Assembly: GCA_035506275.1 (NCBI GenBank)
Contig: DATJPT010000008.1
Coordinates: 186,001 to 250,000, forward strand
Source of the DNA: Bacteroidota bacterium
GTDB taxonomy: Bacteria > Bacteroidota > Ignavibacteria > UBA10030 > UBA8401
Length of the DNA: 64,000 nucleotides
Direction of reading: 5' to 3'
The notes under the pieces are model-generated. The model was given only the letters and a program-made list of their open reading frames with translations. It was not told the origin of the DNA and made no database searches. Positions 19,196-28,145 of this stretch are shown in pieces. Position numbers and translations under genes: made by a program. The first letter of the stretch is position 1. Each line of letters begins with the position of its first letter.

Positions 19196-19960
19196 TTATT
19201 TGGTACCGCCCCGCTTCTTTGCCCAGTAGCGCCGTTCGGCTTTCTTCTCCGAAGCCGTCAATGCACCGGCCTTCGGTATCTTCAGCCGCTGTCCTTTCCG
19301 GATGATATCGGGGTCTTTAATCTGGTCGCGGTTGCCCTGCCAGATCTTCGGCCACATGAACGGGTTGTTATAGATATCCTTCTTCTTCGAAATATTCCAC
19401 AAGCAGTCGCGGTTCTTCTTCCAAGAGCCGACGACATAGGTTTTTTCCAGACTCGCAAGGAATTCCGGCTTCGAAATGGCATCGCGGAGGCCGTTGATCT
19501 TCTGCTGCAGAGCGTTCAGTCTGTCGTGGTATTCGTCCAACGCCGCAAGCTTTGACTTCTCTAATGCATCCAAGCGGGCCTGAACGGAATCGATCTCGGC
19601 TTTGCGCGCATAGAGGTCCTGGTTCGATAACCGAGCAAGTTCGTTGATCCAGTTCTCGAGGGCGCTCAATTGCGCTTCGTAGGCCTTTCGCGCTTCGTCG
19701 CTCGCACCGGTCATCGTCCTTGTTTCGTTCACGGTCGATTCGATCTTCTGATTCAAGGAGGCGAGCAGAGCCTTAAGGCTGTCGACATCCTTGGTGAGCT
19801 GAGCGAGGGTCTTTTTCAGATTATCCCGCTGAGCAGTGTAATCGGTCATTGCCTTTTGCCATTCTTCTTTTGTCATCTTTGTCTGGGCGACGACCGAAGA
19901 ACCAGCAGCGGCAACGAACACGAGGATAAATCCTACAACACATAATTTTCTAAAATTCAT
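19196..19960 (-). CDS. Secreted coiled-coil protein with C-terminal LysM domain
   Basis: 254 residues from ATG 19960. A signal peptide (MNFRKLCVVGFILVFVAAAGSSVVAQ) precedes a long predicted coiled coil (about 30-160, many Leu/Lys/Gln heptads) and a LysM-like peptidoglycan-binding module (YVVGSWKKNRDCLWNISKKKDIYNNPFMWPKIWQGNRDQIKDPDIIRKGQRLKIPKAG). It ends with a basic tail (KKAERRYWAKKRGGTK). The start is fixed by GAAGGAGT five bases upstream; an in-frame ATG at 19984 lies before that site. It probably spans periplasm and cell wall. It follows the small lipoprotein gene and shares its promoter and terminator. Confidence 0.85.
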   Translation of the reverse strand: MNFRKLCVVGFILVFVAAAGSSVVAQTKMTKEEWQKAMTDYTAQRDNLKKTLAQLTKDVDSLKALLASLNQKIESTVNETRTMTGASDEARKAYEAQLSALENWINELARLSNQDLYARKAEIDSVQARLDALEKSKLAALDEYHDRLNALQQKINGLRDAISKPEFLASLEKTYVVGSWKKNRDCLWNISKKKDIYNNPFMWPKIWQGNRDQIKDPDIIRKGQRLKIPKAGALTASEKKAERRYWAKKRGGTK

Positions 19961-19980
19961 GAGTGACTCCTTCAAAATAA

Positions 19981-20247
19981 TCATTGCTGGCTTTTCAAGC
20001 GTTCGCGGGTTGCGTCTTGTTCTTTCACAGCTGCCGCAAGCTCTGCCTGTTTGTCTGCGATCTGCTTCTGCAGACTTGCTTTTTCGGCCTGCTTGGCATC
20101 GACCTCTTTCTGGAGTGACGCGACCTCAGCTTTCAACGCTTCCAACTGGGCGAGTTCATCGTCGCTGGGCCCGCTGCTGCAACCGGCAACCACAAACGTC
20201 AACGAGAGGAAAGCCGCTGCTGCAAATAGCTTCATTGCTTTCTTCAT
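19981..20247 (-). CDS. Small coiled-coil lipoprotein
   Basis: 88 residues. Signal peptide MKKAMKLFAAAAFLSLTFVVAGC with lipobox VVAG-C (Cys23), then SSGPSDDE and an uninterrupted Ala/Lys/Gln/Glu heptad coiled coil (LAQLEALKAEVASLQKEVDAKQAEKASLQKQIADKQAELAAAVKEQ). The build resembles Braun-type lipoproteins, although no C-terminal Lys-Arg for peptidoglycan attachment is present (it ends RLKSQQ). ATG 20247 is chosen because the signal peptide begins there and AGGAAACAGG lies upstream; the frame is open further upstream but without such features. First gene of a two-gene unit with the LysM protein. Confidence 0.85.
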   Translation of the reverse strand: MKKAMKLFAAAAFLSLTFVVAGCSSGPSDDELAQLEALKAEVASLQKEVDAKQAEKASLQKQIADKQAELAAAVKEQDATRERLKSQQ

Positions 20248-20305
20248 AATGTACCTGTTTCCTGTATAATGAGATGTTCTGGAAAAACCGACATTTCCCA
20301 CGTGA

Positions 20306-20334
20306 AAAATAGCGAAATGGTTGAACGATGTCAA
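20306..20334 (-). promoter_or_regulatory. Sigma-70-type promoter of the lipoprotein/LysM unit
   Basis: Minus strand: TTGACA (20329-20334), 17-base spacer, TATTTT (20306-20311). Transcription would start near 20299, about 50 bases before the lipoprotein ATG. Confidence 0.75.
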
Positions 20335-20444
20335 GCGAAAAAACGGCCTATCTTCCAGGTCAAGCATATTTATACAATTTTTTCGACGGAATTCCGCACT
20401 CCCGCCGGCTTAAAAAGAATTAATCCCATCAGAAATCCGCAAAA

Positions 20445-20462
20445 GGATCGGCCGGTCGGTCC
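20445..20462 (-). terminator. Possible terminator after radC
   Basis: Imperfect inverted repeat (AAGGA-CCG-ACCGG-CCG-TCCTT on the minus strand) followed by TTTT, located 45 bases after the radC stop. Mismatches and a very small loop make it only a candidate. Confidence 0.4.
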
Positions 20463-20506
20463 TTCTCTGAGGTTCTGACCCCGGCATGCGGTGTCCTTGG
20501 CAGGAA

Positions 20507-21229
20507 TTACATCAATCCTCTCTCGGCGAAGCTTGTGAAGTTCGCACCGGCGATGATGATGTGGTCGTGAACCGGTATGCCGATGACTTTTCCCGCCTCG
20601 ACGATTTGTTTCGTGATCGAAACATCCTCCTGACTCGGCTCCGGATTTCCGCTCGGATGATTGTGCATCAAAATGACGCTGGCTGCATGCTCTAGAATTG
20701 CATGGCGAAAAACCTCGCGCGGATGCGTAAGGGACGAGTTGAGCAGCCCTTTGGTAATGGTAATTTCCCTGATAATTTTATTCGCGCTGTTCAGAAGAAC
20801 GACAAGGAATACTTCCTGCTGGAGATCCCGGAGGGACGGAATGAACTGCTCGGCAATGTCCGCAGGGGACCTGATCATCTTCCGCTCGATCTCAGGGGAG
20901 GATTGAAGACGGCGCGCAAGCTCGAAGGCCGCCGCGATCGTGACCGCTTTTGCATCGCCGATACCTTTGAACTGTTTCAGGTCGGCGACGGCCATGCCGG
21001 CAAGCCCTCTGAGCGTTCCTTTTTCGATGAACAGAGTTTTCGCGAGGTCGAGTGCCGTGACCTTTCCGCTTCCCGACCCTATCAAAATTGCCAGCAGCTC
21101 CGCATCGCTGAGCAATTCCGGTCCGACGTTGATGAGCTTTTCGCGCGGCCGTTCGTTACGAGGCCAGTCTTTGATTCTGGAGTGGTAGAACGAAGATTCG
21201 TTGACGTTTCTTTTCGACGATCCATCCAT
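20507..21229 (-). CDS. radC: RadC-family JAB/MPN protein
   Basis: 240 residues. An N-terminal helix-hairpin-helix-like part (PRNERPREKLINVGPELLSDAELLAILIGSG, FKGIGDAKAVTIAAAFEL) precedes the JAB1/MPN metalloprotease-like domain with HxH-x10-D: His189, His191 and Asp202 in LMHNHPSGNPEPSQEDVSIT. The metal ligands are intact. Despite the name, a DNA repair role is not established for the family. ATG is preceded by GGGGGGA. Confidence 0.93.
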   Translation of the reverse strand: MDGSSKRNVNESSFYHSRIKDWPRNERPREKLINVGPELLSDAELLAILIGSGSGKVTALDLAKTLFIEKGTLRGLAGMAVADLKQFKGIGDAKAVTIAAAFELARRLQSSPEIERKMIRSPADIAEQFIPSLRDLQQEVFLVVLLNSANKIIREITITKGLLNSSLTHPREVFRHAILEHAASVILMHNHPSGNPEPSQEDVSITKQIVEAGKVIGIPVHDHIIIAGANFTSFAERGLM

Positions 21230-21251
21230 AGGTCCCCCCTGACGCGATGGT

Positions 21252-23258
21252 TTATTGTGGTGCTGCGTCTTTCTTGTAGAAAATTTCGTCGATCTTTGAA
21301 ATTTTCCCCTTTTTGTATTGAAGAATGTGAAGAAAGGAATTGACTCTGCTTTCGGTGAACGAGATCCTGGAATGGTATCCGGGAAAATCGGAAACTTTTC
21401 CCAGCAGCTCCGTCAGCCGTTCTCGCGTCGTGCCGCCGTTCTGAATCTGTGCGAGGACGAGCGACATCGCGTCGTAACCGAACAAGACGTTGTCGGTGGG
21501 TTGGCGCTGCGTGGCCTGAGTAAACTGCGCCGTGAACTGGCTGTAGGCGTACGAGTTTTCGATCCATCGGTCGGAGCTGAAGATAACTCCGTCGGCGTAA
21601 CGTTTGTTGAAATCGAGCTCCGTCGGGTCGTTCCACTCTCCCGTGCCGAGCAGCGTCGTCCTGATGTTATAGTACGTCAGCTGCGACGTGATAATGCCGA
21701 TCTCGCTGCTGTTTGAGATCGGACTGAAGACCGCTTGTATCGACGTGACGGGGTATTGCAAGCTGTCGAGGTAGAACGGTTCGACGATCAGCGGAATACC
21801 GAGCGAGTCGGCGATCGCTTTCCCCTTTTGCCCGAAGAGGCGCTGCACGACAACTTTTCCTTGCTTCTCCGCCAGCGAATCGATCGTTGATTTTCGCGCG
21901 CCCACGCTCGTCAGGCGTTTGATGATCTCCGGATAGCTCACCGTTCCCTTAAAATCGATCGATTGCTCTTCGCCGAAGACCGCGCCTTCGCTCCGCATGG
22001 CGCTGAAAAGATACCGCAGGTCGGTCGCCCCTTTCAAATACCGTTTGTCGGAGATGATCCGCGCCCCCAGCCTGATGGATTCCGCGACGAAGGAATCCGC
22101 GATCGCGCTGCTCGGCTGAAAGCTCGGCGCCACAACCGCAAGGTCTTTCAGACCGAGCTTCAGCACCGCGTATTGCGCCATCGCCTTGCCCCGCGTCGCA
22201 TAATCGGGGTTCGCCTGAAAAATATAATCGCCGACGGCGGCGATGCCGTTGTCCGTCGCCGTCGGAGTGATCAACGGGATCTTTCGCGAGTTGGCAATCC
22301 CGGCAACCGGAGATACCTCATAGCTGAACACCGGCCCGACGATCCCGATGAACTCCTTATCGTCCAGCCATGGCTGAATTTCTCGGGCGGCCACGATCGG
22401 ATCTTTTTCCGAATCGCGTACGTCGACGACCACCGTGACTCCCTGTTTCGAATTCTTAAGATTGTATTCGTCGACGGCGTACTTGATTCCATCAAGAATT
22501 TCATTCGCCAGCTTCTTTTCACGCAGGGCGCCGTCCGTCTTTTGCATCAGCGGCAGGATCACGCCGAGTTTGACCGACGTTCCGCTTTGAAGCCGGACGA
22601 GCAGCGATCGCGCGCGCTGGGCGCTCAGCGCATCCTCCTTGCCGGCCAGCACTTCCCGGGCGTGGGCCATCGATTCCGTATACAGCCCCTGGTCGAATTC
22701 CTGTTCGGCAAGATGGAGCGTCAGGAGTTTTTTTGACCGGTCGGTCTTTGCAAAATAGAGAAGGTCTTTGATCTCCTGCACTGTGAGAAACTCGGAAGCG
22801 ACGTTTTCAAAGATACGCTGGGCTCTGAGGAACGTCTTGCGCTCTTTTCCGCTCTCGAGGATGATCAGGAGTTCGCCGGCGGCATCGGGGTACCGGTTGA
22901 GTCTGTAATAGTTCAGGGCGAGCGTGAAGTGCGCGTCTTCGGCATAGGTACTCTGCGGATAGGTATCGAGAAAATCTTTGAGAAGGCGTATCGACTCGCG
23001 GAAGCTGTGCAATTGAAAAAGTGTTTTGGCGGACATGATCAGCGCTCCCGTCGTCCGCTGATTGCGAACCGGATCCTCAACGACCTTCTGGAACGAAAGG
23101 TACGCCGCTTTGAAATCCCCCTGCACATACTCCCTCGTTCCTATCAAAAAACTGTCTTCGTCATTCTGACTGAAGACGACCTCATCCTGCGCGACGAGCA
23201 ACTCTCCGCTAAACAGCAGTCCGATGATTCCTGCAATAAGTATTTTAGAGAGCGACAT
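21252..23258 (-). CDS. TPR plus periplasmic-binding-fold protein (LpoA-like / branched-chain amino-acid binding family)
   Basis: 668 residues. Signal peptide SKILIAGIIGLLFSGELLVAQ, no lipobox. Residues 35-225 are TPR-like repeats (YVQGDFKAAYLSFQKVVEDP, SFRESIRLLKDFLDTYPQSTYAEDAHFTLALNYYRLNRYPDAAGEL). Residues 230-650 form a type I periplasmic binding domain (VKLGVILPLMQKTDGALREKKLANEILDGIKYAVDEYN, GIVGPVFSYEVSPVAGIANSRKIPLITPTATDNGI). This order is that of LpoA, the outer-membrane activator of penicillin-binding protein 1A, but the lack of a lipid anchor and of permease partners leaves function open. Confidence 0.8.
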   Translation of the reverse strand: MSLSKILIAGIIGLLFSGELLVAQDEVVFSQNDEDSFLIGTREYVQGDFKAAYLSFQKVVEDPVRNQRTTGALIMSAKTLFQLHSFRESIRLLKDFLDTYPQSTYAEDAHFTLALNYYRLNRYPDAAGELLIILESGKERKTFLRAQRIFENVASEFLTVQEIKDLLYFAKTDRSKKLLTLHLAEQEFDQGLYTESMAHAREVLAGKEDALSAQRARSLLVRLQSGTSVKLGVILPLMQKTDGALREKKLANEILDGIKYAVDEYNLKNSKQGVTVVVDVRDSEKDPIVAAREIQPWLDDKEFIGIVGPVFSYEVSPVAGIANSRKIPLITPTATDNGIAAVGDYIFQANPDYATRGKAMAQYAVLKLGLKDLAVVAPSFQPSSAIADSFVAESIRLGARIISDKRYLKGATDLRYLFSAMRSEGAVFGEEQSIDFKGTVSYPEIIKRLTSVGARKSTIDSLAEKQGKVVVQRLFGQKGKAIADSLGIPLIVEPFYLDSLQYPVTSIQAVFSPISNSSEIGIITSQLTYYNIRTTLLGTGEWNDPTELDFNKRYADGVIFSSDRWIENSYAYSQFTAQFTQATQRQPTDNVLFGYDAMSLVLAQIQNGGTTRERLTELLGKVSDFPGYHSRISFTESRVNSFLHILQYKKGKISKIDEIFYKKDAAPQ

Positions 23259-23300
23259 AGATTTCGAAAATGTAGTAACGACGACCGGTCCTTAGGGATG

Positions 23301-24989
23301 TTATACGTCTCTTGCGAGCGCCCGTACGCCAATGGAGTGTGAAACAACTGCGACGACCACGGAAAGAAATCCGATCACTCCGAGCGCATAGTAAAGCAGA
23401 TGATTTTTTTTAGGGATCTCGTAATAAATTGAATTGAACACGGAAAGAATCGGGAAAAAGAATACGCTGACAAGAATGACGAGAAACACGATGCTGAGGA
23501 GGAACGTCAGCGTCGCCCCCTGCGACGACGCGATCCTGATCGGGTTCTTTTCATCGTAATTTACAAAGTAGGATCCCATGCCGAAATTGAGGCTCACCAG
23601 CGCAACCGCAATAAATCCCATCCCGGCAGTGGTAATTCCAGGGAGCGGCGAGAGGCGGAGATAAGGAAAATTGGAAAGCACGGCCAGCGTCATTCCGATC
23701 ACCAGGAGCGGAACGAGCACAAGAGCGAATTTTGTCCAGTAGACTCTCGACACGTTCAGAGGCGCGCTGCGAATGGTCCAATACGCATCCCCTTCAAGGC
23801 TCATCATCGGGAAGGCAAAACGGAGCGCGATCGAAGTGATCAAAAAGGCATCGAAGATGTAGACGACGAGAAAGACCGCCGTCCGTAACTTGGGGTCCTG
23901 AAGCCCGAAGTCCATCGACGTCACGCTTGAAAGAAACGTAAAGACCAGGAAAAGCATGACGACGAGGTGGATCCACTGGCTCGGCTCCCGCAGGAACTGC
24001 CAGTATTCCCTTTTCAAAATCGATTCATGTTGTGGCGAAAAATTTGACCGCCGTTCGAAGCTGAACAAGGTTCCCGTGAATTCAAATTTTTTGATCGAAA
24101 ATGATCTGAATGAAAGCGAGGTGATCCAGGTCGGATAAAACAAGCGGTCGCCGGCCACCACGAGAGCGATGAACGCCGCTGCGCTCGAAAGAACCAACAT
24201 CGCGCAATAGCCGGCCACAGCCGTTCCCTTCCCGGTCGCGTAGAAGAAAAGTATCTGCGAGATCCAGAAATTCGGGAGATACCTGGACACCGGAGGGTCG
24301 AACTGGCCGAAATAGAGGTTGACATTCGGGTAGTACCGCATCACTTCGCGGACGAGATGGATCGGGCTCGTGACATGGAAATAGAGGTATATTTGCGCGA
24401 TATAAAATAGGACGAGCGCGCCGACGAGAACCTTGAAATTTATTTTCGACGCCAGTTTCATCAGCACCAGCAGAATGATGACGGCGGTGCAGCCGGCAAG
24501 AAACATGAACGGGACCAAAACGCCCAGCATCACCAACACATAGAAATGCCACGGAAACCCGAAATACGAGCCGTAACCGAGGAGCACGGAAAATCCCGCG
24601 AGGAAAAGAGTCCCCGAGCTGTAAAAGAAATTGTCGAGAAACTTGATGACGAAGATCGTCAAATGCGGAATCGGCCTCGTCAGCATGAAGTTGACCTCGG
24701 GGGACCGGTAGAGGGTAGAGAACGAAACGACCATGTTGCCGAGGCTGATCGTGATGAAGAAAACATACAGCAGCATTGACATAAAACGATGAAAAAGGAA
24801 CAAGCCGATCTTGACGTTTTCCAGGAGATACGCCGTCAGAAAGCGGGAGAACAAAAAAGCGCCGACGGCGAACGAGCCGAAGACGATGAAAGAGCCGATA
24901 TTCTTTACCAGGGATTGAACGCTGAGCGAGAACGTCACCTTCCAGAACATTTTGTTCTTGAAGGCAATGATGTGCAGAAACTTTCTCAC
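23301..24989 (-). CDS. ABC transporter permease (multi-helix exporter)
   Basis: 562-residue polytopic membrane protein with roughly 12 predicted helices, e.g. FIVFGSFAVGAFLFSRFLTAYLL, FVIKFLDNFFYSSGTLFLAGFSVLLGYGS, FLLSIVFLVILVSVFFFPIL. It lacks an ATPase domain and pairs with the ABC ATPase gene directly upstream. The start is taken as GTG 24989, giving VRKFLHIIAFKNKMFWKVTF: its GTGA overlaps the ATPase stop, a classic coupled junction. An ATG at 24950 is the alternative. The substrate is unknown. Confidence 0.85.
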   Translation of the reverse strand: MRKFLHIIAFKNKMFWKVTFSLSVQSLVKNIGSFIVFGSFAVGAFLFSRFLTAYLLENVKIGLFLFHRFMSMLLYVFFITISLGNMVVSFSTLYRSPEVNFMLTRPIPHLTIFVIKFLDNFFYSSGTLFLAGFSVLLGYGSYFGFPWHFYVLVMLGVLVPFMFLAGCTAVIILLVLMKLASKINFKVLVGALVLFYIAQIYLYFHVTSPIHLVREVMRYYPNVNLYFGQFDPPVSRYLPNFWISQILFFYATGKGTAVAGYCAMLVLSSAAAFIALVVAGDRLFYPTWITSLSFRSFSIKKFEFTGTLFSFERRSNFSPQHESILKREYWQFLREPSQWIHLVVMLFLVFTFLSSVTSMDFGLQDPKLRTAVFLVVYIFDAFLITSIALRFAFPMMSLEGDAYWTIRSAPLNVSRVYWTKFALVLVPLLVIGMTLAVLSNFPYLRLSPLPGITTAGMGFIAVALVSLNFGMGSYFVNYDEKNPIRIASSQGATLTFLLSIVFLVILVSVFFFPILSVFNSIYYEIPKKNHLLYYALGVIGFLSVVVAVVSHSIGVRALARDV

Positions 24990-25705
24990 TTCGTCAGCTC
25001 CAGGAAAACCGATTCCAGCTTTCCGTCGTACTTCGATTTGTGTTGATGGAGATTCTCTCTCGAATCGATGAAAATAAGCTTTCCCCCTTTGATGATGCCG
25101 ATGCGGTCGCACAATTCCTCGACCATTTCAAGGCTGTGCGTGGACATGAAGATCGTGACCCCCTGCTGTGATTTTTGCTTGAGGGAATCCTTCACGATGC
25201 GGGCGCTCCGAGGATCGAGTCCCACCATCGGTTCGTCAATAATGATCGTTTTCGGATCATGAAGAAACGCCGCGGTGATGGTGATGCGCTGGCGCATGCC
25301 CTGCGAATATTCCTCCGTCCGCTTGTCGACCCAATCGCCGATCTCAAAATGATCGATGAGTTCCTTCGAACGATCCCGAATAAGGTTCTTCGGCATGTTG
25401 AACAAGCCGCCGATGTAGTACAAAAATTCCCGGCCCGTCAGCTTATCGTACAAAAAGGGCTGGTCCGGAATATATCCGACCGACGTCTTTGCCTCCAACG
25501 CCTGTTTTTGGACGTCGAACCCGTTAACGACGATCGACCCTCTCGTCGGCGTGAACAAGCCGGTCATCATTTTTATCGTGGTCGTTTTCCCCGCGCCGTT
25601 CGGGCCAAGGAAGCCAAAAAATTCACCCTGAGGGACAACGAGCGAAAGGTCGTCCACCGCGGCAAACGAACCAAATCTCTTCGTGAGCTTTTCTAATACT
25701 ATCAT
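24986..25705 (-). CDS. ABC transporter ATP-binding protein
   Basis: 239-residue exporter-type ATPase. Walker A GPNGAGKTTTIKMM, Q-loop region SVGYIPDQPFLYDKLTGREF, signature YSQGMRQRI, Walker B TIIIDEPMVGLDP and the switch His in MSTHSLEM are all present. Like other ATPases of the CcmA/NatA type it would energise the adjacent permease, whose start overlaps its stop. Confidence 0.94.
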   Translation of the reverse strand: MIVLEKLTKRFGSFAAVDDLSLVVPQGEFFGFLGPNGAGKTTTIKMMTGLFTPTRGSIVVNGFDVQKQALEAKTSVGYIPDQPFLYDKLTGREFLYYIGGLFNMPKNLIRDRSKELIDHFEIGDWVDKRTEEYSQGMRQRITITAAFLHDPKTIIIDEPMVGLDPRSARIVKDSLKQKSQQGVTIFMSTHSLEMVEELCDRIGIIKGGKLIFIDSRENLHQHKSKYDGKLESVFLELTK

Positions 25706-25776
25706 CGGTGCTTTGTTGTTACGCGGAAATCCTTGTTACCGGTTGCTTCGTTCGGCATTTGTCATTCGACCTTGCT

Positions 25777-27318
25777 CTACTCCCACTCGATCGTCGACGG
25801 CGGCTTAGAGCTGACATCGTACACAACGCGGTTGACTCCCCGTACTTCATTGATGATCCGATTCGAAACGGCCGAAAGCACATCGTAGGGGAGGTGAGCC
25901 CAGTCGGCGGTCATCCCGTCGATGCTTGTCACCGCGCGAAGAGCGACGGTATTTTCGTATGTCCGTTCATCCCCCATAACGCCGACCGACTGCACGGGAA
26001 GAAGGACGGCGAATGCCTGCCAGATGTCATTATATAAATTATTCTTGTGAAGTTCCTCGATAAAAATAACGTCGGCGCTGCGGAGAATTTCGAGGCGCTC
26101 GCGCGTCACCTCGCCGAGCACCCGAATCGCGAGTCCCGGGCCGGGAAACGGGTGGCGGCCGATCATTTGCTCCGGAAGGCCGAGCGTCCGTCCGACCTCG
26201 CGGACTTCATCCTTAAATAATTCCCGGAACGGTTCGATCAGTTTCAAATGCATCTTCTCAGGGAGCCCGCCGACGTTGTGGTGCGTTTTGATCGTTGCGG
26301 ACGGTCCCTTGAACGATGTCGATTCGATGACATCGGGATACAACGTTCCCTGGGCAAGAAAAGAAGCGCCTTCGACCTTTTTCGCCTCCTTCTCGAAAAT
26401 ATCGATGAAGGTATTCCCGATAATCTTGCGTTTTTTTTCGGGATCGACAACGCCGCGGAGCCGTTCGAGGAAAATGCCGGAACCGTCGACAAAGTCGAGA
26501 GCGATATGGAACCCGTCGCGGAATGTTTTGACCACTTGTGCGCTTTCATCGCGGCGCATGACGCCGTTGTCGATATGGACGCAGAACAATTGGTCGCCGA
26601 TGGCTTTGTGTAAAAGAAGGGCGGCCACGGATGAATCAACACCGCCGCTGAGGGCGCAAAGGACCTTGCCGCTGCCGACCTTGTTCCTGATCTCCGCAAC
26701 TGAACGCTCGATAAACGAACCGGCATTCCAATCTCCTTTACACCCGCACACGTTGTAGAGAAAATTCCCGAGGATCTTCTTCCCCTCGCTGGTATGGACC
26801 ACTTCCGGGTGAAATTGCACGCCGTAGATCTTTTTCCGTTCGTTCCGGATGGCACAGATCGGCGCGTTTTGCGAATGCGCGATCGGCTCAAAACCGGCGG
26901 GAAGCTTCGTCAACGAATCGCCGTGGCTCATCCATACGTCCGTCGCCCTGCTCACGCCGGAAAATATCCCGCTGTCCGAATCGACGAGCAATTTCGCTCT
27001 GCCGAATTCGCGTTTTCCCGCTTTATCAACCTCGCCGCCCAGCTGGAACGCCATCAATTGAAGGCCGTAGCAAATTCCAAAGACGGGAATTCCAAGTTCA
27101 AAAATTCCTTCATCCGAGATCGGCGCGTCTGGAGCATAGACGCTTGCCGGTCCCCCGGATAAGATGATCCCCTTAGGATTGAACGCTTTTATCTTCTCAA
27201 GGGGGATGTTGAACGGATGGATCTCGCAGTAGACGTGAAGTTCGCGCACCCGACGGGCGATGAGCTGCGAATACTGGGCGCCGAAATCGAGAATAAGAAC
27301 AGCTTCAGGTTGAGACAT
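25777..27318 (-). CDS. guaA: GMP synthase (glutamine-hydrolysing)
   Basis: Amidates XMP to GMP in purine synthesis. 513 residues. The class I glutaminase domain has the nucleophile in [16 protein letters not shown] plus His/Glu in [10 protein letters not shown]. The ATP-pyrophosphatase domain has the PP-loop [16 protein letters not shown] and the dimerisation domain ends [14 protein letters not shown] as usual. ATG 27318 ([26 protein letters not shown]) matches the family start; in-frame codons upstream are not homologous. Monocistronic between the ABC unit and smpB. Confidence 0.96.
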   Translation of the reverse strand: MSQPEAVLILDFGAQYSQLIARRVRELHVYCEIHPFNIPLEKIKAFNPKGIILSGGPASVYAPDAPISDEGIFELGIPVFGICYGLQLMAFQLGGEVDKAGKREFGRAKLLVDSDSGIFSGVSRATDVWMSHGDSLTKLPAGFEPIAHSQNAPICAIRNERKKIYGVQFHPEVVHTSEGKKILGNFLYNVCGCKGDWNAGSFIERSVAEIRNKVGSGKVLCALSGGVDSSVAALLLHKAIGDQLFCVHIDNGVMRRDESAQVVKTFRDGFHIALDFVDGSGIFLERLRGVVDPEKKRKIIGNTFIDIFEKEAKKVEGASFLAQGTLYPDVIESTSFKGPSATIKTHHNVGGLPEKMHLKLIEPFRELFKDEVREVGRTLGLPEQMIGRHPFPGPGLAIRVLGEVTRERLEILRSADVIFIEELHKNNLYNDIWQAFAVLLPVQSVGVMGDERTYENTVALRAVTSIDGMTADWAHLPYDVLSAVSNRIINEVRGVNRVVYDVSSKPPSTIEWE

Positions 27319-27627
27319 TGGCACTAAACAATTTACCGAGGTCAGTGTTGAAAACTTTGCTCGCAACAGGGAGAAGTCAAGGGCAATAACGACGCCAGCG
27401 GATGAAGAGGGGGTTCTAGAATCTCTGCTTCACCGGCCAAGAGTGCGATCCCAAAAGCTATGCCGCGCGCGGAGATTTTTTCATCCGCATTGCGGCAGTA
27501 TTTTTATAAAGATACGGTATCTTCAGTCGTTCTGCAAGTATTTCCCGGATCGTCGGACATCGGCGGACACCGGCACTGCGCGATTAATTTGCATTGATTG
27601 TCGCCTTCGATTTCCTTAATTTAAGCC
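27319..27627. other. Intergenic region between divergent guaA and smpB
   Basis: 309 bases without a gene. It holds a possible smpB promoter near its right end (separate entry) and a short GC palindrome CCGCGCGCGG followed by AGATTTTTT (about 27462-27481). No purine riboswitch signature was seen. Confidence 0.4.
27594..27623 (+). promoter_or_regulatory. Candidate smpB promoter (possible leaderless transcript)
   Basis: TTGATT (27594-27599), 18-base spacer, TAATTT (27618-27623). The -10 box ends only four bases before the GTG start at 27628, and no ribosome binding site is visible, so the mRNA could begin at or next to the start codon. Confidence 0.4.
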
Positions 27628-28104
27628 GTGCATGAAGAACAAAAAGCGGTCGAAGAACGAATTGCCATCAACAACAGAAAAGCCCGGCATGACTATGAAG
27701 TGCTGGATTCTTTTGAGGCCGGTATCGTTCTTCGGGGCTCTGAAGTGAAATCTCTCCGTTTAGGAAATGCCAACCTGCAGGATAGTTATGCGTACATGAA
27801 CAACGCAGAAGTGTGGCTGTCGGGAATGCACATCAGCCCCTACGAGCAGGCGAACATTCTGAATCACGACCCGTTGCGGGAGCGGAAGCTGCTTCTTCAC
27901 AAAAAAGAAATCAGAAAATTAATTGGCAAAACAACCGAAAAAGGTTTAACTTTAATCCCGCTGAAGGTCTATTTCAAGAATGGCCGCGCAAAGGTCGAGG
28001 TCGGTATTTGCCGCGGCAGACGGAGCTACGACAAACGGGCGGCAATTGCCAAACGTGAAACCGAGCGTGAGATGCGAAGGCAATTTTCCAGAAAAGACTA
28101 TTAG
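27628..28104 (+). CDS. smpB: SsrA-binding protein SmpB
   Basis: Binds tmRNA and brings it to stalled ribosomes for trans-translation. 158 residues. The beta-barrel core has NRKARHDYEVLDSFEAGIVLRGSEVKSLR, NLQDSYAYMNNAEVWLSGMHISPYEQANILNHDPLRERKLLLHKKEI and the basic C-terminal tail YDKRAAIAKRETEREMRRQFSRKDY. The GTG at 27628 is the only in-frame start ahead of the conserved part; the ATG at 27632 is out of frame. First gene of a plus-strand trio with tyrS and the arginine decarboxylase. No tmRNA gene was recognised in the window. Confidence 0.95.
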   Translation: MHEEQKAVEERIAINNRKARHDYEVLDSFEAGIVLRGSEVKSLRLGNANLQDSYAYMNNAEVWLSGMHISPYEQANILNHDPLRERKLLLHKKEIRKLIGKTTEKGLTLIPLKVYFKNGRAKVEVGICRGRRSYDKRAAIAKRETEREMRRQFSRKDY

Positions 28105-28145
28105 CGGGCGCCATTTCCCACATCATAGAGGGTTAGCAGTAAGAA

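Noticed and set aside
27319-27627. Purine riboswitch upstream of guaA
   Set aside because: No conserved purine aptamer core could be found in the 309-base gap.
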